A DNA stretch of 41,977 nucleotides from Myxococcus vastator (lineage in GTDB: Bacteria; Myxococcota; Myxococcia; Myxococcales; Myxococcaceae), in NCBI RefSeq assembly GCF_010894475.1, contig NZ_JAAIYB010000012.1, positions 1 through 41,977 of the forward strand. The letters run 5' to 3'. The notes under the pieces are model-generated. The model was not told the origin of the DNA. It searched no databases and saw nothing but the letters and a program-made list of their open reading frames with translations. Every line of letters starts with the position of its first letter. Within the stretch, counting starts at the first letter, position 1. Shown in pieces: positions 15,029 to 23,493 of this stretch. Position numbers and translations under genes: made by a program.

Positions 15029-17230
15029 ATGAAGCCGCGTTCGCTTCGCTTCTATCTCGGGTTGCTCGCGCTCGGCCTGCTCGTGCCGCTGGTGCTCTTC
15101 GCGGCGGGGGCGGTGAACCGCTTCGCGGTGTCGCAGCGGGAGGCCCGGGCGCAGGGCATGCGTGAGACGGCCCGGGCGCTGGCGCTCGTCGTGGAGCGCG
15201 AGCTGGGGCAGTCGGTCCGCGCGCTGGAGGTGCTGTCGCATTCAGCCCCGCTGTCGCAAGGCGACCTGGCGACGTTCCATGCCACCTGCCAGGCCGTGGT
15301 GGCGTCCCAGGCCCAATGGGGCTCGCTCTTCCTGCTGGATGTGGAGGGCCGGACGATGTTCTCCACGGACCAGCCCTTCGGAACCGACCTGACGGCGCTC
15401 GTGGATGAGCGGCCCTACGTGCGCGAGGTCGTGGAGACGGGGCGCGTGGTCATCTCCGACTTTCCCTCCCCGCGCCTCCAGGGGGCGCCCACCGTGGCGG
15501 TGGCGATGCCGGTGCGGCGTCAGGGCGTGCTCGCGGGCGTGCTGGTGGCGACGTACGCCATGCAGCACTTCGACAAGCTCTGGGACGAACAGCGCGTCCC
15601 GGGGGACTGGCTGGGCGCGCTGGTGGACGAGGAGGGCGTCATCCTCTCGCGCAGCCGGGGCCGCGCCCGGTTCGTCGGAACGAAGGCCCGGCCCGAATAC
15701 GTCGAGAGAATCCGCGCGAGCCGCGAGGGCTTCTTCGCGACGCAGACGGTGGATGGGATGAAGTCGTTCACGGCCTACTCGCGCTTGCGGTTGGTGCCCT
15801 GGACGGTGTCGTTCTCGGGGCCCCGCGAGGTGTTCACCGCGTCAGTGAACCAGTCCCTCTTCGCGCTGCTCATCGCGGGGCTGGGGTGCTGTGTCGTCGC
15901 CGCCGCCTGGGCCGCCTGGGTGAGCCGCCGCATGACGCGTCCGCTCCGCGCCCTGGCCCGCGCGGCCCGGGAGCGCCCGGATTCGGCGGATGCCTTCACC
16001 AACGTGGGGCCCACGGGCATCTCCGAGCTGGAGGATTTGCGGGCGACGCTCGCGCTCACCGCGGCCATGGTGATGGAGCGCGAGGTCGCGCTGCGGACGA
16101 AGATGACGGAGGCCGAGGCGGCCAACCTCGCCAAGGACCAGTTCCTGGCCATGCTGGGCCATGAGCTGCGCAACCCGCTGTCCGCCATCACCAGCGGCGT
16201 GAAGGTGCTGTCGGTGACGGAGGACGCCGCCAGCCGCGAGCGGGCGCGCGCCCTGGTGGAGCGGCAGGCCCTCCATCTGGCGCGGCTGGTGGATGACCTG
16301 CTCGACGTGGAGCGGGTGAGCAGTGGCCGCATCCTGCTCCAGAAGCAGACCATGGACTTGTCGGAGTGCGTGCGGCGCGCCGTCGCGGCGCTGGAGTCCT
16401 CCGGACGGACGCAGGCGCACCAGGTGGAGGTGGTGGCCCCGCGCGCCTGGCTGGAGGGGGACACGAACCGCCTGGAGCAGGTCGTGACGAACCTCGTGTC
16501 CAACGCGCTCAAGTACACCCCGCACGGCGGCCACATCCGCGTGGTGACGCGGGAGGAGCCCGGCCACGTGGTGCTGGAGGTGTCCGACACCGGAGACGGC
16601 CTGTCACCGGAGCTCCAGGAGCGCGTGTTCGAGCTCTTCTTCCAGGCCGAGCGCACCCTGGACCGCGCGCAGGGAGGCCTGGGCATTGGCCTCACGTTGG
16701 TGAAGCGGTTGGTGGAGCTGCATGGCGGCTCCGTGTGCGCGCAAAGTGACGGGCTCGCGAAGGGCAGCACCTTCACGGTGCGGCTGCCTCGCGGCCAGGT
16801 CGAACAGGTGCCCCTGGTTCAAGACGCGCCCGTGGCGCCGCCTCCCGGACGTCACGTGTTGCTGGTGGATGACCACACCGACAGCAGGCAGCTCGTCCGC
16901 GAACTGCTCGAGCTGGAGGGGCACACCGTCAGCGAAGCGGAGGACGGTCCCTCGGGGCTGGCGCGGGCGCGCGAGCTGCGCCCCGAAATCGTCTTGCTGG
17001 ACATCGGCCTGCCCGGGCTCGACGGCTACGAGGTGGCCCGCGCGCTCCGAGCGACGGACGAAGGGCGCGACCTGGTGCTCATCGCCGTGACGGGCTACGG
17101 CCTGGAAGAGGACCGGCGCCGCGCGCTGGAGGCAGGCTTCGACGAGCACCTGGCGAAGCCGGTGGACCTCGCGCGCCTGCGGGAGTTGCTGCGACCGAAG
17201 ACGCGAGCCACGCGGGCTCACTCCACGTAG
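15029..17230 (+). CDS. Hybrid sensor histidine kinase with extracytoplasmic Cache-like sensor and C-terminal receiver
   Basis: A 733-residue membrane kinase. One transmembrane helix lies near residues 8-30 and a second near 277-299 (LFALLIAGLGCCVVAAAWAA). The ~245-residue loop between them contains a Cache-like pattern (LLDVEGRTMFSTDQPFGTDL, then GALVDEEGVILSRSRG). A HAMP-like linker follows, then HisKA with H378 in MLGHELRNPLSAI. The HATPase domain shows NLVSNALKYT, DTGDGLSPE and GGLGIGLTLVKRLVELHGG. The receiver has LLVDDHTDS, phospho-acceptor D658 in LDIGLPGLDGYE, and a KPVD lysine near the end. The start at 15029 follows GGAAGG; the longer upstream frame is not used. Its last 13 bases overlap the convergent downstream gene. 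Signal and partners are unknown. Confidence 0.95.
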   Translation: MKPRSLRFYLGLLALGLLVPLVLFAAGAVNRFAVSQREARAQGMRETARALALVVERELGQSVRALEVLSHSAPLSQGDLATFHATCQAVVASQAQWGSLFLLDVEGRTMFSTDQPFGTDLTALVDERPYVREVVETGRVVISDFPSPRLQGAPTVAVAMPVRRQGVLAGVLVATYAMQHFDKLWDEQRVPGDWLGALVDEEGVILSRSRGRARFVGTKARPEYVERIRASREGFFATQTVDGMKSFTAYSRLRLVPWTVSFSGPREVFTASVNQSLFALLIAGLGCCVVAAAWAAWVSRRMTRPLRALARAARERPDSADAFTNVGPTGISELEDLRATLALTAAMVMEREVALRTKMTEAEAANLAKDQFLAMLGHELRNPLSAITSGVKVLSVTEDAASRERARALVERQALHLARLVDDLLDVERVSSGRILLQKQTMDLSECVRRAVAALESSGRTQAHQVEVVAPRAWLEGDTNRLEQVVTNLVSNALKYTPHGGHIRVVTREEPGHVVLEVSDTGDGLSPELQERVFELFFQAERTLDRAQGGLGIGLTLVKRLVELHGGSVCAQSDGLAKGSTFTVRLPRGQVEQVPLVQDAPVAPPPGRHVLLVDDHTDSRQLVRELLELEGHTVSEAEDGPSGLARARELRPEIVLLDIGLPGLDGYEVARALRATDEGRDLVLIAVTGYGLEEDRRRALEAGFDEHLAKPVDLARLRELLRPKTRATRAHST

Positions 17231-17622
17231 CCGGGACAGTTCTGGACCGCGGGCTGGCACAGCTGCAACACGCGGGCTGGGTCCGTGAAGGTCTGCTCCC
17301 GGGCCTGGAGGAAACAACCCGCGGGGTCTTCGTCGGGCGCGGCGAACTGGCACAACTGGACGGCCTGGCGCTGCGTGAGGGCGCCTTCCTCCTGGGCGCG
17401 CACGAAGCAGTCGGCGGGCGTGGATGAACGCGCGCCGCGGCAGAGCTGGGTGGCCAGGGAATCGTCGAGTCCGCCGTCCGTCGCTCGCTGGTAGCAGGAC
17501 ACCTGGGGCGCGACGCCCTGGGCGACCGCCGCCGCGGGCACTCCCATGAAGGCGAGCACGGCGGTGAGCGCGGCGCCCACGAACGGACGAACGAAGCGGG
17601 ATGTCCCAGTGCCTGTCTTCAT
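17218..17622 (-). CDS. Small secreted protein with three Cys-pair repeats
   Basis: The 134-residue protein has a signal peptide (about 1-35, ending AAAVAQG) and an excellent ribosome-binding site (AAAGGAGG). The mature part is three degenerate repeats of 29-31 residues, each running C-[YF]-x-x-A-x(13)-L-C: SCYQRATDGG...TQLC, DCFVRAQEEG...VQLC and GCFLQAREQT...LQLC. A last pair, NCPGYVE, closes the chain. One disulphide per repeat is likely. I do not recognise a named family. Its stop codon lies inside the 3' end of the convergent kinase gene (13 bp overlap). It is probably periplasmic or secreted; its role is unknown. Confidence 0.8.
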   Translation of the reverse strand: MKTGTGTSRFVRPFVGAALTAVLAFMGVPAAAVAQGVAPQVSCYQRATDGGLDDSLATQLCRGARSSTPADCFVRAQEEGALTQRQAVQLCQFAAPDEDPAGCFLQAREQTFTDPARVLQLCQPAVQNCPGYVE

Positions 17623-17912
17623 GAGGCCTCCTTTCCGAGCAATCTAGGGGCTTGCGCGCGGTGAGGCCGGCCCCCGCCCGTCCGTCCGCCCCGGGACAGC
17701 GCGACCTGGGGAGGGGTTGCTCCGCTGTCTGCCATTTTCAGCGGGACTGTCAGGTCCGCGCGCCATGTCCGGGGGAAGACGTCCCAGGAACGATGCGCGG
17801 GCCTGATTCACGACGACCGCCACCCACGGGGTCCAGCATCCGGCAAAGGCCGCCCCGCCGCGAGGTCCAGTCCCTGGCGTTTCGCCTCATCCCGAGCCAC
17901 CACAGCAGCGCC
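17623..17912. other. Divergent intergenic region
   Basis: These 290 bases separate the secreted repeat protein (leftward) from the GSDH-type dehydrogenase (rightward). The frame of the latter is open across most of it, but the residues are basic, Pro-rich and precede a signal peptide, so it is treated as non-coding. No clear operator or terminator was seen. Confidence 0.4.
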
Positions 17913-20216
17913 ATGAAACAACGACGACCGTCTGTCCTGATGCTGCTGGGCGTGGTGGCGCTCGCGATGGGCCTGCTCGGCATCTCGCTCGCATGTCCTG
18001 GCTCCTCGGGTGACCGTTCCGGTCGCCCTGGGGACGAAGATGAAATCATCGACCCACAAGCAGACGGAGGGCCAGGCACGGGTGGCGACGGGAGCACGCC
18101 GATGGCGCCAGAGGACGGGGGCCCGGGTACCCAGGTGCCCTTCGGGCTCGACGTTCGCCCCGCGAACCCGACGTGTGTCGCGCCTCCCCGGCCCCCGGAC
18201 CCCGCGGGGGCCACCGTCTCTCGCGCGTTCCCGGAGCTGAGCTTCACCCAGCCCCTGTTCGCCCTCCAGGCGCCGGGAGACAACCGCCGCATCTACGTGG
18301 TGGAGCGCGGGGGAAGGGTGCGCGTGTTCGACAAGGACGCCACGCCGCCCACCAGCTCCGTGGTCATCGACCTCTCCGGACGGGTGAACACCGAACATGA
18401 CGAGACAGGCCTGCTCGGGATGGCCTTCCACCCGGCGTTCGCCACCAACGGTCAGGTGTTCCTCTCCTACGTGGGGAACAACGCGATGGGGAGACTCGGC
18501 TCGTACATCGTCCGCTACCTCAGCCCGGATGGCGGGGCCACCCTGGACCCGGCGAGCGCGGAGGTCGTGCTCGAACAGGACCAGCCGTTCTCCTTCCACA
18601 ACGGCGGCCACCTCGCGTTCGGACCGGATGGCTTCCTCTACTTCGCCTTCGGTGACGGCGGCGGACGGGTGGACCCGAACCAGACGGCCCAGAATCCGGA
18701 GCTCCTGCTGGGGAAGATGCTGCGGCTCGATGTGGACAGCGCGCGCCCCTATGCCATTCCGCCCACCAACCCCTACGCCACCAGCGGCGGGCGGAAGGAA
18801 ATCTACGCCACCGGCTTCCGCAACCCGTGGCGCTGGAGCTTCGACCGGAGCACCGGCGCGCTCTGGCTGGGCGACGTGGGTGAGAAGCTCCTCGAGGAGA
18901 TCAACCGCGTCGAGCTGGGCGGCAACTACGGCTGGAGCATCCTGGAGGGGACCGAGTGCGTGCGCGGTAGCGGCTGCGGCACCACCGGGTTGACGCCGCC
19001 CGTGGCCGTCTATGGCCGGACCGAAGGCGTCTCCATCACCGGCGGCTACGTGTACCGCGGCGCCGCCGTGCCGGCGCTCTCCGGCAAGTACGTCTTCGGT
19101 GACTTCGGCTCGGGCCGCATCTGGACGTTGCCGGGCGACGCCGTGCCTGGCGCCGCCGCGGTGCCGCAGGTGCTCGTCACCACGCCGCTCAGCATCGCCT
19201 CGTTCGCCGAGCTGAACGACGGCGAGCTGCTGGTGGTGGACTTCGCCGGGGGAGGTCTGCACCGCATCCACGCGTCCACGCCCCCCGCGCCCGGCGGCGA
19301 GGCGTTCCCCGCGCTGCTGTCCGCCACGGGCTGCGCGGACCCGGCGAACGCGAACCTCCCCTCGGCGGGCCTCATCCCGTACGGCGTGAACGCCCCGCTC
19401 TGGTCGGACGGCGCGCAGAAGGAGCGGTTTTTCGGCGTGCCGGACGGGACGGTGATGACGGTGGGGCCGGAGGGCGTGCTGGACGCGCCTCCCGGCACCG
19501 TGACGGTGAAGACGTTCCTCCTGGGCGGCAAGCGCGTGGAGACGCGCCTCTTCATGCGCCATCCGGACGGCACCTGGGCGGGCTACACGTATGAGTGGAA
19601 CGAGGCGGGGACCGACGCGACGTTGCTGGAGACGGGCAAGGTGAAGACGGTGGGGGCGCAGACGTGGACGTACCCCAGCCGGGGCGAGTGCATGCAGTGC
19701 CACAACGCCACCGCGGGCTTCGTGCTGGGCCTGGAGGTCGCGCAGCTCAACCGGGATTACGAATACCCGGGCGGGCGCGTCGCGTCGCAGCTCCGGACCC
19801 TGGAGCACATTGGCGTGCTGACCCTGCCGGCCCCGGTGGAGCAGCTGCCCCGGATGCCGACGTACACCGGGCCGGAGCCCGTGGAGGCGCGCGCGCGGGC
19901 CTACCTGCACGCCAACTGCGCCGTCTGTCATCGGCCCAATGGCCTGGGCCGCGGTGAGTCGGACCTGCGCTACGCCACGTCGCTCGCCGCCGCGAAGATT
20001 TGTGGCGTGGCCCCGCAGCAGGGCGAGCTGGGCGTGCCCGGAGCGATGCTGGTCACCCCGGGAGACCCGTCGAAGTCGGTCCTGTCGCGGCGCATGCACT
20101 CACTCACGCCGACGACGCGCATGCCGCCGCTGGCCAGCGCGGTGGAGGACACGGAGGGCGCGGGGCTGGTGGATGCGTGGATTACGTCCCTGCCCGCGTG
20201 TCCCGCGGGGCCCTGA
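17913..20216 (+). CDS. PQQ-type glucose/sorbosone dehydrogenase fused to a C-terminal di-haem-motif domain, exported
   Basis: A 767-residue protein with an N-terminal signal that probably ends at C28 (SLAC, an imperfect lipobox) and an acidic Gly-rich linker. Residues ~100-450 are a six-bladed GSDH propeller: GLLGMAFHPAF, FHNGGHLAFGPDGFLYFAFG with the candidate catalytic His, GFRNPWRWSFD and GGNYGWSILEG. This fold oxidises sugars or other alcohols using PQQ. The C-terminal ~290 residues contain two c-type haem motifs, CMQCH (593-597) and CAVCH (669-673), so electrons could pass intramolecularly to haem. The architecture matches the HNE_0200-type proteins (TIGR03806). No ribosome-binding site stands out before 17913. 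Substrate unknown. A bidirectional hairpin follows directly. Confidence 0.88.
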   Translation: MKQRRPSVLMLLGVVALAMGLLGISLACPGSSGDRSGRPGDEDEIIDPQADGGPGTGGDGSTPMAPEDGGPGTQVPFGLDVRPANPTCVAPPRPPDPAGATVSRAFPELSFTQPLFALQAPGDNRRIYVVERGGRVRVFDKDATPPTSSVVIDLSGRVNTEHDETGLLGMAFHPAFATNGQVFLSYVGNNAMGRLGSYIVRYLSPDGGATLDPASAEVVLEQDQPFSFHNGGHLAFGPDGFLYFAFGDGGGRVDPNQTAQNPELLLGKMLRLDVDSARPYAIPPTNPYATSGGRKEIYATGFRNPWRWSFDRSTGALWLGDVGEKLLEEINRVELGGNYGWSILEGTECVRGSGCGTTGLTPPVAVYGRTEGVSITGGYVYRGAAVPALSGKYVFGDFGSGRIWTLPGDAVPGAAAVPQVLVTTPLSIASFAELNDGELLVVDFAGGGLHRIHASTPPAPGGEAFPALLSATGCADPANANLPSAGLIPYGVNAPLWSDGAQKERFFGVPDGTVMTVGPEGVLDAPPGTVTVKTFLLGGKRVETRLFMRHPDGTWAGYTYEWNEAGTDATLLETGKVKTVGAQTWTYPSRGECMQCHNATAGFVLGLEVAQLNRDYEYPGGRVASQLRTLEHIGVLTLPAPVEQLPRMPTYTGPEPVEARARAYLHANCAVCHRPNGLGRGESDLRYATSLAAAKICGVAPQQGELGVPGAMLVTPGDPSKSVLSRRMHSLTPTTRMPPLASAVEDTEGAGLVDAWITSLPACPAGP

Positions 20217-20232
20217 GGCCTCGCGGGACGGG

Positions 20233-20259
20233 GGCGCCAGCACCGGTGATGCTGGCGCC
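20233..20259. terminator. Bidirectional terminator hairpin
   Basis: GGCGCCAGCA (20233-20242) pairs perfectly with TGCTGGCGCC (20250-20259) across the 7-nt loop CCGGTGA. It fills the 43-bp gap between the convergent dehydrogenase and EEP-hydrolase genes and abuts the stop codon of the latter, so it probably ends both transcripts. No U-tract. Confidence 0.75.
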
Positions 20260-21543
20260 TCAGGTGGGCCGCTGGAGGGTGCCGGAGGCGGGCTTGCCGT
20301 CCTTCAGCCCCGGCGTCCGCACGTCGTAGTGCGCCACCACGGGCTGGTGGTCGGAGGACTCGGTGCCGCGGTCCACCTCGAAGAGGCGGGGGACCAGCCC
20401 AGGGCTGGCGTAGAGGTTGTCGAAGCGCTTGCCCGTCGCGGGCACCACGCCACTCTCATCCGGCAGCGAGGTGAGGGTGGCGCTGTCCGCGATGTCCTGC
20501 AGCCGCAGCCAGTGTTCGCTGCCGCGCTGCACCCGGCCGGAGCGCAGCTCGGCGCAGGCCTGCTTCGGCGTCATGAGCGCCCCCCCCGGCAGGCGCACCT
20601 GCGCGGTGGTGGCGTGGGCGATGGTCTCCGGCAGGCCCTGCTCCAGCACGTGCAACTCGTGCCGCAGCCGCGGGTCGGCGATGTTGCCCACCCCTGGGTC
20701 CCCCACGCTGGCGTGGGGCTCGCCGTAGCGCACCTCGTATTCCTCCACCGTGTCGGTGTCGTCGTACGTCCTGAGGTGCGCCATCAGCCAGGAGCCGCCC
20801 GTCTTGATGGCGGTGTTGGCGTTGAAGTCCCCCAGCACCACCGCGTGCATGACCTCGCGATGTTGCAGCAACGCATTGAGCTGGCGGAGGTTGCGGGCGT
20901 TGATGCCGGAGTCGCCCAGGGTGTGGTGCACGTTGTAGAGCACCACCGGGTGGCCCTCCACCTCCAGGCGCACGTACAGCGCGCCCCGGTCCTCGGGAAT
21001 CTCGCAGGGGTCCCCGCCGCGCCGCATGATGGCCGCGTCCCGCTCCGCGTCGGGGATGGCGTACGTGAAGTGCGCCGCGTCCACCAGCGGGTGCCGGGTG
21101 AGGAAGGCCTTTCCGTTCACCAGCCGCGCCCCGGGACCGCCGTCATGCCCCTGGTACGCCAGGTGGAAGCCGTAGCGCTCCGCCAGGAGCACGGAGATGG
21201 GGACGTTGGCCTCCTGCAGGCCCAGCACGTCCGGCAGCCGCCCCTGGGCCTCCAGGTCGTCGAAGTAGCCCAGCAAGGCTTCGCGGCGCTGCCCACCGAG
21301 CAGGATGTTGTACGTCATCACCGTGAGCCCTGGACCGCGCGGCGAGCGCACCGCGGGGTTGCGGACCACCAGCGTGCGGCCGTCGCCCAGCGCCCGCTCT
21401 GTCTGCGGGAGGGGGACGGCGGCGAAGTCCGGAAGCGTCACGGTGGTCTCCCGGCGCGGCACGGCGTCCTCGTGCCCGTGCGCAATCCGGCCAATCAGGG
21501 GGCCGACCCCCGGCAGGTGCTCCAACATCTCCGGAACCTTCAT
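20260..21543 (-). CDS. Endonuclease/exonuclease/phosphatase (EEP) superfamily hydrolase
   Basis: The 427-residue protein shows the EEP metal-dependent phosphodiesterase signature: LTVMTYNILLGGQRR with the first Asn, VLGLQEANV with the metal-binding Glu, the catalytic LYNVHHTLGDSG, VVLGDFNANTAI and, at the end, SSDHQPVVAHYDV with the Asp-His pair. The region between GDFNAN and SDH is longer than in minimal members. No signal peptide is seen at MKVPEMLEHL, so it is likely cytoplasmic. The start at 21543 follows AGGAGCCCCG; the in-frame extension to 21639 lacks support. EEP members act on DNA, phosphoinositides or sphingomyelin, and the sequence does not decide between these. Confidence 0.9.
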   Translation of the reverse strand: MKVPEMLEHLPGVGPLIGRIAHGHEDAVPRRETTVTLPDFAAVPLPQTERALGDGRTLVVRNPAVRSPRGPGLTVMTYNILLGGQRREALLGYFDDLEAQGRLPDVLGLQEANVPISVLLAERYGFHLAYQGHDGGPGARLVNGKAFLTRHPLVDAAHFTYAIPDAERDAAIMRRGGDPCEIPEDRGALYVRLEVEGHPVVLYNVHHTLGDSGINARNLRQLNALLQHREVMHAVVLGDFNANTAIKTGGSWLMAHLRTYDDTDTVEEYEVRYGEPHASVGDPGVGNIADPRLRHELHVLEQGLPETIAHATTAQVRLPGGALMTPKQACAELRSGRVQRGSEHWLRLQDIADSATLTSLPDESGVVPATGKRFDNLYASPGLVPRLFEVDRGTESSDHQPVVAHYDVRTPGLKDGKPASGTLQRPT

Positions 21544-21796
21544 CGGGGCTCCTGCCGCGGGAGCGGCTGCGCGGGTTGAGGGCGGAAGGTGTCTTCGTGA
21601 AAGGCAACTGGCGCCACAGGTCCTCCTCGATGCCCTCAAGGTCTGTGCTCGCCCTCCCCATGACCAGGGGGCTCACGGGGAATGGAGGGCTGGCCGGGCT
21701 GCCCCGTTCGGGTGGAGGGCGGCCAGGCACCCGGGCGCGCTGTCCGGGGCTTGGAGACCGAGGAAGCCGGGGCGCGCTTGTGGTTGAATACCGGAC

Positions 21797-22600
21797 ATGC
21801 GGCAACTGGCGTTCCTGGCGGTGATGGCTCCTCTCCTGGTGGCGTGCGCCACGACTCAAGCCTTGCCCCGCAGCACCTCCTGCGAGAAGGGCCACCTCTG
21901 GGCCTGCAACGAATGGGGCGAGCAGCTCCTCCAGGACGGCGACCGGAGCCAGGCGGAGACGGCCTTCTCCAGGGCGTGTGACGGTGGCTCGCAGCAGGGG
22001 TGCCTGGCCCTGGGGCGTTTGCGCATGGCGGACGGCAACCTCGCGGGCGCCGAGGCGCCGCTCGTCACGGTGTATGAGACGGACAGCGAGGAAGGCGCCC
22101 TGGCGCTCGCGGACCTCTACGACGCGCGGGGCGGCGAAGCGCACGCCCTGGCGGCGGCACGGCTCCGGTGGGAGGCGCCGGCGCTGGACAAGCCACCCTT
22201 CGACTTCGCCATGCAGTACCGGGTGGGGGCGTGGCGGCCGTCGGCGGACCTGGCCCTCACCATCCAGCCCATGGCCTTCCTGAGCCGGCGGCTCAACATC
22301 GGCTCGAACCTGGCCTACACGAGCCGGGGCATCTCCGAGTTCAACGGCTTCGTCGGCTACCAGCACTTCGTCAATACCTGGGTGGTGCCCTACGGCCGGT
22401 TGATGATGGGCACCGCGACGCGCGCCTCGCGCGACCCGGGCTTCAACGTGGGCGCGGAGGTGGGCACGCGGCTGGCCCTGGGGTACTTCGGCCATGTCAA
22501 CGTCGCGGCCGGCATGTCCCGGGCGAGCGGCAATTACATGTCCGTGGGCGTGGGCCTCAACGGCCTCTTCGTGCTGCTGGCGCTGCTGCACGTGCGCTGA
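21797..22600 (+). CDS. Outer-envelope lipoprotein with short Sel1/TPR-like and beta-strand regions
   Basis: The 267-residue product has a lipobox signal ending LVAC (C17). Residues ~28-120 contain cysteine-bearing helix pairs (SCEKGHLWACNEWGEQLL, then AFSRACDGGSQQGCLALGRL) like Sel1/TPR repeats with disulphides. From about residue 135 the sequence alternates into amphipathic strands (FAMQYRVGAWRPSADLALTI, GFVGYQHFVNTWVVPYGRLM) and ends in a hydrophobic VGVGLNGLFVLLALLHVR. This suggests a small beta-barrel or strand-rich envelope domain. I do not recognise a named family. Its stop lies 4 bp from the stop of the convergent methyltransferase gene. Confidence 0.75.
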   Translation: MRQLAFLAVMAPLLVACATTQALPRSTSCEKGHLWACNEWGEQLLQDGDRSQAETAFSRACDGGSQQGCLALGRLRMADGNLAGAEAPLVTVYETDSEEGALALADLYDARGGEAHALAAARLRWEAPALDKPPFDFAMQYRVGAWRPSADLALTIQPMAFLSRRLNIGSNLAYTSRGISEFNGFVGYQHFVNTWVVPYGRLMMGTATRASRDPGFNVGAEVGTRLALGYFGHVNVAAGMSRASGNYMSVGVGLNGLFVLLALLHVR

Positions 22601-22604
22601 CGCT

Positions 22605-23396
22605 TCAGCGCGAGGGCCGCCCCAGCACGTAGGTGATGGCGGCCTTGCCCGGGGCCTTCGCCTCGCCCACCTCCCAGGTATAGCCCTCGCGCGCCAGGGC
22701 CGCCGTCATCCGCCGGAGCTCGTCGGGCTGGTGCGTCCTCAGCGCGGACACCAGCCCGTCCCAGAAGATGATGAGCGGGGCCACGGGTACCACGTAGGTG
22801 AGCAGCAGCCGCAGCGGCGTCAGCGGCCTTACCAGAGGTGTGAAGAGCAGCACCAGCAGGGGCACCAGCAACATGGACAGCAGGGCCGGGGGCGTGCGGC
22901 GCACCGTCTCGAACGCTGCGAAGGGAACGCCGCGGGCCTGGGCGTCCTCGAGCACCGCGCGGGCCTCGTCCGGCCGGAAGTGATGCAGGGCGTTGAAGAG
23001 GGTGCGCATACCCCGCAGGTCCGCCGGAACCTGGAGCGCGTCCACCGAGCGTTCCAGGTAGTGCACGCCCTCGGTCCGCGCCCGCTCGGCGGCCTGGGCA
23101 TTGGGGAACTTGTCGGTGAGCACCACGCGCGCGTCGATGCCGTGCTGCTCCGCGAGCAATTGTCGCAGGCGGGGCAGGGGGCCTCGGCCGCCGGAGCCCA
23201 GGTCCACCAGCTCAGGGCCCTGTGTCGCATTCAGCCCGCGCGCCAGGACTTCCGCCGCCGCGTCGAAGATGCCCAGGCGCGTGCTGATGGTGTGGAGGTA
23301 GTCGGTCGTCAGGTCCCGCAGCGCGGCGGGGAACCACGCCTGGTCGGTGAACTCGAAGAGGTGCAGCCGGGGGAGCAGCGAAGGCGTGTCGTCCAT
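22605..23396 (-). CDS. Class I SAM-dependent methyltransferase with a C-terminal hydrophobic hairpin
   Basis: The 263-residue product carries the SAM-binding motif I as LVDLGSGGRGPLPRLRQLL, an acidic motif II in ARVVLTDKFPN, and FNALHHFRPDEARAVLEDAQ as the post-motif typical of small-molecule methyltransferases. After FAAFETVRRTPPA come two strongly hydrophobic stretches (LLSMLLVPLLVLLFTPLV and LLLTYVVPVAPLIIFWDGL), so it may sit on the membrane and act on a lipid or quinone; this is inference. The start at 23396 (MDDTPSLLPR) is preferred; an ATG at 23480 is in frame. It is divergent from the AraC-type regulator. Confidence 0.82.
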   Translation of the reverse strand: MDDTPSLLPRLHLFEFTDQAWFPAALRDLTTDYLHTISTRLGIFDAAAEVLARGLNATQGPELVDLGSGGRGPLPRLRQLLAEQHGIDARVVLTDKFPNAQAAERARTEGVHYLERSVDALQVPADLRGMRTLFNALHHFRPDEARAVLEDAQARGVPFAAFETVRRTPPALLSMLLVPLLVLLFTPLVRPLTPLRLLLTYVVPVAPLIIFWDGLVSALRTHQPDELRRMTAALAREGYTWEVGEAKAPGKAAITYVLGRPSR

Positions 23397-23493
23397 GAGA
23401 ATCCAAGAGTGCGCGCCCCCCGCCGTCCGCGCACTGACGGATGGCGACAGAACGGCTTGCTGTCCGCGCCAATGCGCCATTAGCGTCCCGTTC

